Made by a program: the position numbers and the translations under genes. From Legionella gresilensis (GTDB lineage: Bacteria; Pseudomonadota; Gammaproteobacteria; Legionellales; Legionellaceae), in the NCBI RefSeq assembly GCF_900639865.1, contig NZ_CAAAHX010000008.1:1-64000 (forward strand): a stretch of DNA of 64,000 nt, written 5' to 3'. Positions within the stretch are counted from its first letter, which is position 1. Each line of letters starts with the position of its first letter. Below, piece by piece: positions 17,099 to 25,760 of this stretch. The notes under the pieces were generated by a model, which saw only the letters and a program-made list of their open reading frames with translations, had not been told where the DNA came from and ran no database searches.

Positions 17099-18004
17099 AT
17101 GAAAATAGCAATTGCAGTTCATGGCGGTGCAAGTAAAAACTCATCTTTTCTTAAAAAAAATAAAGAGTCAACAAAAGAGGATTTGGCGAAAGCTTGCCAA
17201 AAAGGATATAAGATTTTGCAAGAAGGTGGAAGCGCGCTTGATGCAGTTGAAGAAGCTGTAAAAGTACTTGAAGATAGTCCTTATTTTAATGCAGGTCGTG
17301 GATCTGCTTTAAATTGTTGTGGCGAAGTGGAAATGGATGCTTCTATTATGGATGGTAAAGAAATAAAAGCAGGCGCTGTTTCCATGGTTCGCGAGGTTAA
17401 AAATCCTATTTCCCTGGCTCGCTCAATTATGACTAAAACCAAACATGTGTTTTTATCAGGATATGGCGCACTTGAATTTGCTAAAAAAGAAAATTTTTCC
17501 TTAAAACCTCAATCTTATTTTATTACCACGCATCAGTATGAAGAATATGAGCATCTCAGTGCCAAAGAAACTTATAAGGAATTATTAAACAAAAAGGATA
17601 CAGGCACTGTTGGTGCAGTTGCTTTAGACTCCCATGGCAATCTCGCTGCTGGCACGTCAACAGGTGGCACAAGTAATAGTTTACCTGGTCGTATTGGTGA
17701 TAGTTGTGTCATTGGCGCTGGTTGTTATGCAAATAATAAAACCTGTGCCGTTTCAGGAACTGGCGAAGGAGAATATCTAATAACGGGGGTTATTGCTCAC
17801 ACCATTTCCATGCTGACGGAATTAAATATTCCTATACAGGAAATATGCGAGCAAGTACTTAATGAACGCAATAAAAGTCGAGGCGAGATTGGCGTTATCT
17901 CTGTCAATCATCAAGGCGATATTGGGATATCGTTTAATACAGAGATCATGAAACGAGCTTGGATTGGCTTAGATGGCAAGCTATATGTAAAAATTAATAA
18001 ATAA
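17099..18004 (+). CDS. iaaA: Isoaspartyl peptidase / L-asparaginase (Thr-type)
   Basis: A 301-residue N-terminal-nucleophile hydrolase that self-cleaves before Thr170 (DTGTVGAVALDSHGNLAAGT) into two subunits. It hydrolyses beta-aspartyl dipeptides and asparagine. AVHGGA at residues 7-12, NAGRGSALN near 65 and GDSCVIGAGCYA near 200 are family blocks. Placed 17 bp after cphB, it would finish cyanophycin breakdown by splitting beta-Asp-Arg into Asp and Arg. That link to the pathway is inference from the operon but well supported by the chemistry. No signal peptide, so cytoplasmic. Confidence 0.93.
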   Translation: MKIAIAVHGGASKNSSFLKKNKESTKEDLAKACQKGYKILQEGGSALDAVEEAVKVLEDSPYFNAGRGSALNCCGEVEMDASIMDGKEIKAGAVSMVREVKNPISLARSIMTKTKHVFLSGYGALEFAKKENFSLKPQSYFITTHQYEEYEHLSAKETYKELLNKKDTGTVGAVALDSHGNLAAGTSTGGTSNSLPGRIGDSCVIGAGCYANNKTCAVSGTGEGEYLITGVIAHTISMLTELNIPIQEICEQVLNERNKSRGEIGVISVNHQGDIGISFNTEIMKRAWIGLDGKLYVKINK

Positions 18005-18014
18005 AGTGAGTTCG

Positions 18015-18042
18015 CCATAAAAAAACAAAGTCTCTTTTATGG
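18015..18042 (+). terminator. Possible weak terminator after the cyanophycin operon
   Basis: CCATAAAA at 18015-18022 pairs with TTTTATGG at 18035-18042 around a 12-base loop, 10 bases after the stop. It is AT-rich and therefore weak. Confidence 0.35.
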
Positions 18043-18106
18043 GCTAAATGAACGTCATTCTGTGAATGTGAAGCATTTATACAGAATTTAGTATCCAGCT
18101 ATATCA

Positions 18107-18139
18107 GTGGATCCCGCGAACAAGCCGCGGGACGTAGGT
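18107..18139 (+). repeat. Dispersed repeat family A, copy 1
   Basis: GGATCCCGCGAACAAGCCGC continuing into GGGACGTAGG; the CCGCG arms make it a partly palindromic element. Other copies lie at 18238, 18286, 27570, 61080 and 61261 in both orientations. It occurs only between genes. Confidence 0.75.
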
Positions 18140-18237
18140 ATGAAGCAGTTTAAATCACTTAGAGCCACTAACTATTTTAATCCTTACCAAGTTTTTATTC
18201 CTGCCTTAATCTATTTTAATTTTTACCCACCCAACCT

Positions 18238-18275
18238 CCCTACGTTCCGCGACTTGTTCGCGAAATCTAGTATCC
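18238..18275 (-). repeat. Dispersed repeat family A, copy 2 (inverted)
   Basis: Reads on the minus strand as GATTTCGCGAACAAGTCGCG followed by GAACGTAGGG. It faces copy 3 directly, with about 10 bases between them. Confidence 0.7.
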
Positions 18276-18285
18276 TACTATATCC

Positions 18286-18317
18286 CTGGATCCCACGGAC
18301 TAGCCGCGGGACGTAGC
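18286..18317 (+). repeat. Dispersed repeat family A, copy 3
   Basis: CTGGATCCCACGGACTAGCC continuing into GCGGGACGTAG. It lies between the cyanophycin operon and the converging transglutaminase operon. Confidence 0.7.
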
Positions 18318-18333
18318 TCGTTTTAATTATTAT

Positions 18334-20346
18334 CTATTTAGGGTTTTTAATTAAAATTTTTCTTAATTTTTTAAATAACAAGACAGTTTCTTTCTGATTA
18401 TTTTTACTATAACTTTCAATAAATTGTAATCTTATTTGATCATAACTTAATAAAAACTCTAAAATTTCTTTGGTAAGATGCGGTAATTTATTTTGCAGAA
18501 TTTTGCATTGTTTTTGCAGAGTCATTGCAGGATTAATTGGAATATTAAATCGTTTAAATTCTCTTTGTAATTGTTGATAAGCTTTTGCTAAAGGATCCCT
18601 TCTTCTATATTGGCTCAGAGCGTAGATTAATCCCATTATAATAATAAAACATAAGAAAGTAGCAATAGCCGCTCTTAATAAATCAGTTGTATTCCAGTGT
18701 CCCAAACCTAATTTTTTTAGTAAGTCTAATTGCGTATCTTGATTATAAAAAAGTAGCCAACGATCAGCAAAAAAGCGAAGTGTTTCCATAAAGAATTGGG
18801 AACGTTGTAACCAGCTTAAACTGGTAGAATAATCATTTCTTTGTTGAGCAAGCCTTGAAAATTGTAAATTACGAATGGCTTTATCAATTCGCTCTGGTGC
18901 TATAAAACTTGTTGGATCTACCCGCTGCCAGCCTAAATTTTCTTGCCAATATTCAATCCAAGCATGAGCATTATTTTGCTGAATATCTAAATAGCGTCCA
19001 ACACTATTCCATATGCCACCTTGATAACCTACAACTACCCTGCTAGGTATACCAAGGGCTCGTAAAATAATAGCAACAGCACTCGCATAATGCTCACAAT
19101 AACCTTGCCTTGATTCAAACCAGAATTCATCCATTTGATCTTTAGAATATAATTTATTTGGCATTAACGTGTAGTAAAAAGGTTGTTGCCTAATATACAC
19201 TGCAAGATTTTTAATAATTTGTTCAGGATTATTTCTTAAATTTATAAAATTTTCTCTCGACCAAGAAATTAGCTGGTTATTGACATTAGCTGGCAACTGT
19301 ACGTTTTGCTGTAATTCAGTTGCACTTAAAGGGCGATACAACTCTTTTCCTACTTGTATGCCATAAATCAAACGCTGCTGGATTTTTTCTTGATTAGCTA
19401 AAACTAATCCATGATTAGTTATAAAAAGTAATTTAGGATTGGCCGCTATTGGAAATCCTAAATAAAATAACCACTTTTTTTGGTGGGGATCTAACATTAC
19501 CTCATAATCTACATTTTGATGGGTGCTCAATTCTTTAAGGGGCCTTAAGTCGCTTTGTCTTATTCCTATAGGATTCCAGCTAACGCCATTATAAAAATTA
19601 AGTATTAACCCTTGCCAATAACCATTTAAAATGGGTTTATCCTTAAAGGTGACTCGGAAAGCTGTCCGATCATCTGTAAATAACTGTGTAATTGAACCGG
19701 GACTTAATTTTTCGCTAAAACCTATTTGATTTAAAGAATGCGTGGGGACTTGCCAAAGCGGTTTAGCAATCCTTGGGAAAATATAAAAAAGCACTAGGCT
19801 GAACGGGATTGCTATTAATAAATATTTGAAACTTCTAGAACTTAAATTTTTAAAAGAGACTTGCTGAGAATTGAGCTTTAACATCAACAATACATTCATT
19901 AATATAGCAATAAATAAATAAACAACTATCCAAAGACTCTGATCAATTATTAAAGAGGTAAGGACAAGATAAAAATTACAAATAATTAAAAATTTGATGT
20001 CACGAATATTATGAATTTCAAGGCATTTTAAACCAATAAACGTTGCTAAGAATCCTATAAAAAACCCGCTATTGATCATATTGCCATAATAGATTTTTAA
20101 TAAAATGACTGTACTTATTATAAAAACTAATTTAAGCCAGCCTGGTAGCGGCGAAAAATTAAAGTAAGTAGCGATAAACTTATAGCTCACCGCGCCAATG
20201 AGTAATAGTGTTATCCAATAGGGTGATTGAAAAAAGTGAGGAAAATAACATATTAATGTTACAACTAACATGTAACGGGTTAATAATAATAAATGAGAAT
20301 ATTTGCTCATTGTTTTCATGAATAGGTAGCCAATTGACGTAAGCAT
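18334..20346 (-). CDS. TgpA-like membrane transglutaminase-family protein
   Basis: A 670-residue inner-membrane protein. The first 175 residues hold several membrane helices of the DUF3488 type. The periplasmic part has a transglutaminase/papain-like core with Cys in GYCEHYASAVAIILRALGIP (about residue 415), His in NNAHAWIEYW (about 458) and Asp in WQRVDPTSF. One more helix (near residue 560) precedes a C-terminal DUF4129-like tail. Third gene of a moxR-DUF58-TgpA operon, overlapping the DUF58 gene by 31 bp if ATG 20346 is used; the internal ATGs at 20319 and 20310 are alternatives. The family's physiological substrate is uncertain. Assignment firm by domain order. Confidence 0.88.
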   Translation of the reverse strand: MLTSIGYLFMKTMSKYSHLLLLTRYMLVVTLICYFPHFFQSPYWITLLLIGAVSYKFIATYFNFSPLPGWLKLVFIISTVILLKIYYGNMINSGFFIGFLATFIGLKCLEIHNIRDIKFLIICNFYLVLTSLIIDQSLWIVVYLFIAILMNVLLMLKLNSQQVSFKNLSSRSFKYLLIAIPFSLVLFYIFPRIAKPLWQVPTHSLNQIGFSEKLSPGSITQLFTDDRTAFRVTFKDKPILNGYWQGLILNFYNGVSWNPIGIRQSDLRPLKELSTHQNVDYEVMLDPHQKKWLFYLGFPIAANPKLLFITNHGLVLANQEKIQQRLIYGIQVGKELYRPLSATELQQNVQLPANVNNQLISWSRENFINLRNNPEQIIKNLAVYIRQQPFYYTLMPNKLYSKDQMDEFWFESRQGYCEHYASAVAIILRALGIPSRVVVGYQGGIWNSVGRYLDIQQNNAHAWIEYWQENLGWQRVDPTSFIAPERIDKAIRNLQFSRLAQQRNDYSTSLSWLQRSQFFMETLRFFADRWLLFYNQDTQLDLLKKLGLGHWNTTDLLRAAIATFLCFIIIMGLIYALSQYRRRDPLAKAYQQLQREFKRFNIPINPAMTLQKQCKILQNKLPHLTKEILEFLLSYDQIRLQFIESYSKNNQKETVLLFKKLRKILIKNPK

Positions 20347-21257
20347 TGCTTAAGGTGAGATTCGCCATGAGAAAACTTGGTACTTTGCGTCCCTAATTTA
20401 AGGCTGTATAAATCATCTCTAGCTTCAGCAGCTTGCACCCAGTAACTTAAAAAGCGAAGTTTTCCTTCTAGATCAATTGCTGGTAAATCCTGTAATTGAA
20501 AAAGCCAGTAATCGCCTTCTACGCTATCCATTGTTTTGATAAACCAACCTTGGCTTTTGGCAACAATTTTCCAAGCAATTAAATTGGGTTGAGCCCATGG
20601 ATTTTCGACTTGCTTTAAATCATAAACTTCATTATCACCAGCTAAGGCCACTTCGTTTTTCTCTTGAAGACTAACGGGCATTGGCCAAAAACCTGGAAAA
20701 ACAGGTTTAGGGTATACATAGAATTGCCTATCGAAATAGGCATAGCCCCAAACTTTAAATAATCCTAAGGGATAAAAGCTGGTAATTTTTATAGTTGGTA
20801 ATTTAAAACATCCTCTTTGCCCTGTTTTTATGGACAAAATAAATTTAAATTCATTTAATAACGCTTCTTCTATGATAATTGGTTCTTGTGCTATGCATTG
20901 AAATACTAAGCCATAACGTATTTTTTTATTAGGTTGAATTAAAAGATGGATTTGAGCTAAGCTTTCTTCTTCTGCATCATCAATTGTTAGTAATTTAAGC
21001 CCTAATTCTTTTAAGTTAGCATGAGCTTCCCAAGCACTTCCCATACCAATTAAAGATAATAAAAATACCATTAAAAAAATTAAACTGATTTGATAATTAA
21101 TTGCTGCGGTAAATAACGTAATTAATACAAAAGCGTAAGCCCAACCAAAAGCCGATGGAACGATATAGATATTTTTAGAACCAAAGACTTGTGGATTGCC
21201 CTTTTGATTACGTGCTTTAAACCATTTTTCTAGTTTATTAGATAGCTTCTTATTCAT
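20316..21257 (-). CDS. DUF58 protein
   Basis: A 313-residue protein with two adjacent membrane helices near residues 30-75 and a DUF58-type cytoplasmic part containing VENPWAQPNLIAWKIVAKSQ. In most family members this region reads R-x-Y-x-x-G-D followed by I-x-W; here it is divergent but still recognisable by place. It lies 6 bp after moxR and overlaps the transglutaminase-like gene, so one transcript is expected. MoxR, DUF58 and TgpA proteins are thought to act as a chaperone-like envelope module; the client is unknown. Confidence 0.82.
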   Translation of the reverse strand: MNKKLSNKLEKWFKARNQKGNPQVFGSKNIYIVPSAFGWAYAFVLITLFTAAINYQISLIFLMVFLLSLIGMGSAWEAHANLKELGLKLLTIDDAEEESLAQIHLLIQPNKKIRYGLVFQCIAQEPIIIEEALLNEFKFILSIKTGQRGCFKLPTIKITSFYPLGLFKVWGYAYFDRQFYVYPKPVFPGFWPMPVSLQEKNEVALAGDNEVYDLKQVENPWAQPNLIAWKIVAKSQGWFIKTMDSVEGDYWLFQLQDLPAIDLEGKLRFLSYWVQAAEARDDLYSLKLGTQSTKFSHGESHLKQCLRQLATYS

Positions 21258-21263
21258 AAGTAA

Positions 21264-22166
21264 TTATACAGGAACTTGCACACTATCAGTTAAAAGCTCT
21301 GCTGCTGATAAATTATTAGGTGCTTTTTTAAGTAATAATCGATGGTTAACAACTGCTGGTAAAATAGCTTGTATATCATCTGGCCGGATAAAAGTACGCT
21401 CTTCAATAAGTGCATAAGCTTGAGCTGCACGAATGATACCTTTTCCAGCTCTAGGGCTTAGCCCATGATTAAACCAGTCTTGATTACGGCTCGCTGTAAG
21501 TAGTGACTGAACATAGTCTAATACTAAATCAGAGATAACAATTTTCTCACATTGTTTTTGTAGTGCCATTAATTGAGCAGGTTCAATAACAGGTTCTAAG
21601 GCTATAAACTTCTTATTATCTGCCGGCGATTTCAAAATTTCTCGCTCTGCATCCGGAGGCGGATAGCCAATAGCTAAACGCATTAAAAAGCGATCCAATT
21701 GCGATTCGGGTAGTAAATATGTACCAATATGATAAGAGGGATTTTGAGTGGCAATAACAAAAAAAGGCTCGGGTAATAGTTCAGTTCCAGCATCTGTGGT
21801 TATTTGCTTTTCTTCCATCGCTTCAAGTAGAGCGCTTTGTGTTTTAGGGGGGGCACGATTAATTTCATCAGCTAATATTAATTGGGCAAAAATAGGACCC
21901 TTATGAAAATTAAATGTTCTTGATTGGGGATCAAAAATCGATACGCCTAAAAGATCACTGGGTAACAAATCACTAGTGAATTGAATCCGTCTATATTGCA
22001 TACCAGTTAACTGCGCCAGGCCATGACTAAGCGTTGTTTTTCCCATACCTGGGCTATCTTCAAGAAGCAAGTTCCCATTTGCTATTAAACAGGTAATACC
22101 TAATTTAATAACTTCCTCTTTTCCGAGGAGAACATTGCTTAGTGCATCCTGCAAGTATTTAATCAT
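21264..22166 (-). CDS. MoxR-family AAA+ ATPase
   Basis: A 300-residue AAA+ protein of the MoxR branch. SPGMGKTT near residues 39-46 is the Walker A loop, LILADEINRAPPKTQSALLE near 90 the Walker B and following helix, and VIATQNPSYHIGTYLLPESQ carries sensor 1. SPRAGKGIIRAAQAYALIE is the sensor 2/arginine region. It uses ATP to remodel or activate partner complexes. First gene of the operon with DUF58 and the transglutaminase-like protein. Confidence 0.92.
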   Translation of the reverse strand: MIKYLQDALSNVLLGKEEVIKLGITCLIANGNLLLEDSPGMGKTTLSHGLAQLTGMQYRRIQFTSDLLPSDLLGVSIFDPQSRTFNFHKGPIFAQLILADEINRAPPKTQSALLEAMEEKQITTDAGTELLPEPFFVIATQNPSYHIGTYLLPESQLDRFLMRLAIGYPPPDAEREILKSPADNKKFIALEPVIEPAQLMALQKQCEKIVISDLVLDYVQSLLTASRNQDWFNHGLSPRAGKGIIRAAQAYALIEERTFIRPDDIQAILPAVVNHRLLLKKAPNNLSAAELLTDSVQVPV

Positions 22167-22344
22167 ATAAAATAAGCAATTTTTGGTAGCTATTCATTAG
22201 TATAGAACGATAAATTGGTTATTGCTTATCATAAGCGCTTTACTACTAATCCATCCGATCGTTTTTTTGCAAAGGCGTGCTATGCTAAAATTTAAACGCT
22301 TTCTAAATTTTAACTTTAAAAAAGTATCTAATTTAAGGATAACT

Positions 22345-23040
22345 ATGATTGAGCTATATTATTGGCCAACGCCAAATGGGCATAAAATAACGATATTTCT
22401 AGAAGAATGTAGTTTACCTTATCAAATTATTCCCATCGATATTACAAAAGGTGACCAATTTAAGGATGAATTTTTAAAAATTTCACCTAATAATAGAATG
22501 CCTGCAATTATAGATAATGATCCTAATCTCAATAAACCTCTTGCCATTTTTGAGTCTGGCGCAATATTAATGTATCTAGCTGAAAAAACTGGACATTTTT
22601 TGCCTAAAGATATAGCGCCCCGTTACGAATGTTTACAATGGTTATTTTGGCAGGTCGGTGGGCTTGGTCCTATGGCTGGTCAAAATCATCACTTTAGCCT
22701 TTATGCGCCTGAACAAGTACCTTATGCGATTGAACGATATATACGAGAGACATCAAGATTATATGGTGTTCTTAATAAACAATTAGCAAATCGAGACTTT
22801 ATTGCCACTGAATACTCCATTGCAGACATGGCTTGCTATCCTTGGATAGTACCTTATGAAAATCAACAACAGGATTTAAACAATTTCCCTCACTTAAAGC
22901 GTTGGTTTCTCAAAATGCAGGAACGTCCGGGAGTTAAGCGCGCTTACGAAAAAGGGAATGAAATAAAAACAAATCCTGTGATGAGCGAGGAGGCTAAACG
23001 TATCCTTTTTCATCGAGGGAACGATAAAAACTCCGCGTAA
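22345..23040 (+). CDS. Glutathione S-transferase (YfcG/Nu-class-like)
   Basis: A 231-residue protein from ATG 22345, chosen because AAGGA lies 7 bases upstream and the family starts MIELYYWPTPNGHK. The frame is open further upstream to about 22222, but that part is unlike any GST. The thioredoxin-like N-domain has LKISPNNRMPAIID with the cis-Pro and FESGAILMYLAEKTG for glutathione binding. The helical C-domain follows (LFWQVGGLGPMAGQNHHF). This pattern matches the YfcG/YghU type, which reduces disulfides using glutathione. Single gene, followed by a repeat element. Confidence 0.9.
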   Translation: MIELYYWPTPNGHKITIFLEECSLPYQIIPIDITKGDQFKDEFLKISPNNRMPAIIDNDPNLNKPLAIFESGAILMYLAEKTGHFLPKDIAPRYECLQWLFWQVGGLGPMAGQNHHFSLYAPEQVPYAIERYIRETSRLYGVLNKQLANRDFIATEYSIADMACYPWIVPYENQQQDLNNFPHLKRWFLKMQERPGVKRAYEKGNEIKTNPVMSEEAKRILFHRGNDKNSA

Positions 23041-23390
23041 CCTCATTGTTATATTGTTTCACATTAAGTTCAGGCAGCACAAGGGAGCAAGGTGAAGAAA
23101 TGTACAAATAAATACATGACTGAGCCTAGCGAGCTTGTAACGCAGTATGAAACTTAAGGGAGCCGCTATAATAAAAAAGTTGGCATTATTTTATTTAAAG
23201 ATATTTCTTTCTTAATTAATTTTTTAGCAACCTTTTTTGATTAAATTCTAGCCTATAAATTGCACTTTAAATATTAAATCAGCCACTTTAATTAACATTT
23301 AATTTTTACTTTAAAGCGAATTAATAAAAAGTCTATTGTATCTAGTCAAATTTGGTTATGATGTAGCATCGCTTCTTTAATGGTCGGTTA
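23041..23390. other. Intergenic region before gspD
   Basis: Contains dispersed repeat B (23077-23170), then an AT-rich promoter-like stretch before gspD. No gene is seen. Confidence 0.5.
23077..23170 (+). repeat. Dispersed repeat family B, copy 1
   Basis: About 94 bp that align along their full length with 34392-34487. Shared landmarks are GGAG near the start, TTGTAAC/TTGTTAC, CAGTATGAAA/CAATATGAAA and GCTATA at the end. It lies between genes and is of higher GC than its surroundings. Confidence 0.7.
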
Positions 23391-25760
23391 ATGCGAAGAT
23401 TTGTTTTAATCCTTTTAATTGGGTTTTGCTTTTCTGCTGTACAAGCTGCTGATTTTAAAATCAATAAAGTTAGAGTAGATAACAAAACAGTTTACATGGT
23501 TGATGCTGGCACTTTCCCCCATGAAAGTAATGCCCAACAGCTTAAGATTAAGCTGTCTACAACTTTTAAACAACCGGTAAGCGTTGTTTTTGATAAGGCT
23601 AAAAAGCTCTATGTGGTAACCGTTGGTCCAATTACAGATTTAGAATTAGCAAAAACTATTCAACAAGAAGTAAGTGGAAGTAATACTCCTTTAGCTCCGG
23701 TAACGGCCCTTCCTCCCACAGTTCCCCTTCCTTCTGCAATACCCTCTATTAACACGGTAGTGGAAAAGAAGTTATGGAATTTAAGAAATGCCGATATTCG
23801 TGCCGTTATAGCTGAAGTATCAAGAGTAACTGGCAAAAACTTTATTATTGATCCACGCGTACAAGGAAAAATTTCAATAGTATCCTCTACGCCAATTTCT
23901 GATAAAGAATTATATCAAGTTTTCTTATCTGTTTTACAAGTATCAGGTTATGCTGCTATTCCAAGCGGCCAGGTCATTAAAATTGTACCTAACATTGATG
24001 CCAAAACAGTGTCCACTGACTTATTAGATGACTTACGTCATCCACCGCGCGGCGATGATATGATGGTAGAGGTTGTTCCTGTACGGTTTGTACCTGCTGA
24101 ACAGCTCATTCCCGTTCTAAGACCGCTCATGCCTCAATGGAGTAATGTATCGGCTTATGGCCCATCTAATATGTTAATTTTATCAGGACGCGCTAGTAAT
24201 ATTCATCAGCTTGCTAATATTATCAGACAGGTTGATACCTCAACAGCAAACGGCATAGACATGGTACCTTTAAAATATGCCCTTGCTATGGATATTGCAG
24301 GTACACTTAAAGATTTGATTAAAACGCAACCTGGTATGGCTGGCCACGCACAGGTCATGCTTGCAGCCGATGATCGTAGTAATTCTATTCTAATTAGTGG
24401 TAGCCGAACTGATCGACTGCGATTAAGAGTGCTCATTTCTCAATTAGATAGGCAAAATCCCAACGGCACAAATAGTAATACCCAAGTTGTTTATTTAAGC
24501 TATTTAAGAGCAGAAGATTTAGTTCCTATTTTAGCGGGTGTTGCCCAAGCTAACTTTAGTGGTAATGTAGGAACAACAATTGGCACTATTACAAGACCGG
24601 AACTTGATAGTACTAATCCTGCTTCTAACCTCGCCAATAGCAATTCTAACAACCAAACAACTACTACTACTCAAACACAACCTGCACCTTTTGCAGCTAA
24701 TCCCTCAGCAACGCCTAATACCAGCGGCGCTACTACCCAAAATGAAGGGACAACCAAACCTACAGTACAAATTATTGCTGAACCCAATACTAATTCTATT
24801 ATTATTAATGCCCCTACTAGTTTAATTCGAATTCTAAAAAACGTTATTAGTCAATTAGATATTAGGCCTGCCCAATTATTAATAGAAGCATTAGTAGCAG
24901 AAGTTGATGCAGCAGATATCAATAGTTTAGGAATTGAATGGGGAAGTGTTGGTGTTGGTACTAGGGGAGATAATCTATTTGATTCTCCTGTTACCCCCTT
25001 TAGACCTGGATTTGCTATTATAAATTCGCAAATTAGTATTGATAATTTCCAAGCGCAGTTATATGGCTTAGTACAAAGGCGAAAAGCTAATGTTTTATCG
25101 ACACCCTCAGTCGTTGTCCTAGATAATCGACAAGCCAAAATTCTAGTTGGTAAACAAATTTCTGTAGCAAGTACATCTTATCCGAACAATGGAGGTGGTA
25201 CTACAGTAGCGAGCCCATATACTACGTTTGATCGGGTGAATGTCGCGTTGCATTTATATGTAAGACCACAGATTACACGCGGTAATGGCATACATTTACA
25301 GATTGACCAAGGTAATGACACCATTGATCCGTCAACGGCTTTAGACTTAAGTAATCCTATTTTCAAAATTAGTAGTATTGTTACCGCTGTACATGTTGAA
25401 AGTGGTAATGTGGTTGTTTTGGGCGGCTTAACACAAGATAGCTTAGGAACGGATAACAATGGTATTCCGATTATTGGCGATATTCCAGGCCTAGGCAGAT
25501 TTTTTCAACATAATGTGCGCTCGCGTGAGAAACGTGTTTTAATGGTCTTTATTCGCCCTATTATCTTAAGAACACCCCGTGACGCTGTTCATGTCACAGG
25601 CTCAAAATATAATGATTTAAGGCAAGATGAGCTTGCTTTTTTACGCTCACAAGATTATGACCCTAATTATAGTAAAATGATTTTACCACCGCTGAAAGAA
25701 GCCGACTTACCAACACCATTTAGTCGTTCTGTACAGCAAAAAGTAATTATGACCAAATGA
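23391..25760 (+). CDS. gspD: Type II secretion secretin
   Basis: A 789-residue outer-membrane channel (LspD in Legionella) through which folded exoproteins leave. A signal peptide ends at AVQAA (residue 19). Residues 20-95 form an SPOR-like domain (VYMVDAGTFPHESNAQQLK, VVTVGPI). The N0 domain begins near 125 (LRNADIRAVIAEVSRVTGK), then N1-N3. A Thr/Asn/Gln-rich loop (about 400-460) interrupts N3. The secretin core from about 480 ends with VVVLGGLTQDS and VFIRPIILRTP. It overlaps gspE by 4 bp. No gspC or gspF-K is adjacent, matching the scattered arrangement in Legionella. Confidence 0.95.
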   Translation: MRRFVLILLIGFCFSAVQAADFKINKVRVDNKTVYMVDAGTFPHESNAQQLKIKLSTTFKQPVSVVFDKAKKLYVVTVGPITDLELAKTIQQEVSGSNTPLAPVTALPPTVPLPSAIPSINTVVEKKLWNLRNADIRAVIAEVSRVTGKNFIIDPRVQGKISIVSSTPISDKELYQVFLSVLQVSGYAAIPSGQVIKIVPNIDAKTVSTDLLDDLRHPPRGDDMMVEVVPVRFVPAEQLIPVLRPLMPQWSNVSAYGPSNMLILSGRASNIHQLANIIRQVDTSTANGIDMVPLKYALAMDIAGTLKDLIKTQPGMAGHAQVMLAADDRSNSILISGSRTDRLRLRVLISQLDRQNPNGTNSNTQVVYLSYLRAEDLVPILAGVAQANFSGNVGTTIGTITRPELDSTNPASNLANSNSNNQTTTTTQTQPAPFAANPSATPNTSGATTQNEGTTKPTVQIIAEPNTNSIIINAPTSLIRILKNVISQLDIRPAQLLIEALVAEVDAADINSLGIEWGSVGVGTRGDNLFDSPVTPFRPGFAIINSQISIDNFQAQLYGLVQRRKANVLSTPSVVVLDNRQAKILVGKQISVASTSYPNNGGGTTVASPYTTFDRVNVALHLYVRPQITRGNGIHLQIDQGNDTIDPSTALDLSNPIFKISSIVTAVHVESGNVVVLGGLTQDSLGTDNNGIPIIGDIPGLGRFFQHNVRSREKRVLMVFIRPIILRTPRDAVHVTGSKYNDLRQDELAFLRSQDYDPNYSKMILPPLKEADLPTPFSRSVQQKVIMTK

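Noticed and set aside
22222-22344. An extended N-terminus for the glutathione transferase
   Set aside because: No start signal there, and the extra residues do not resemble the family; ATG 22345 has AAGGA at the right distance.
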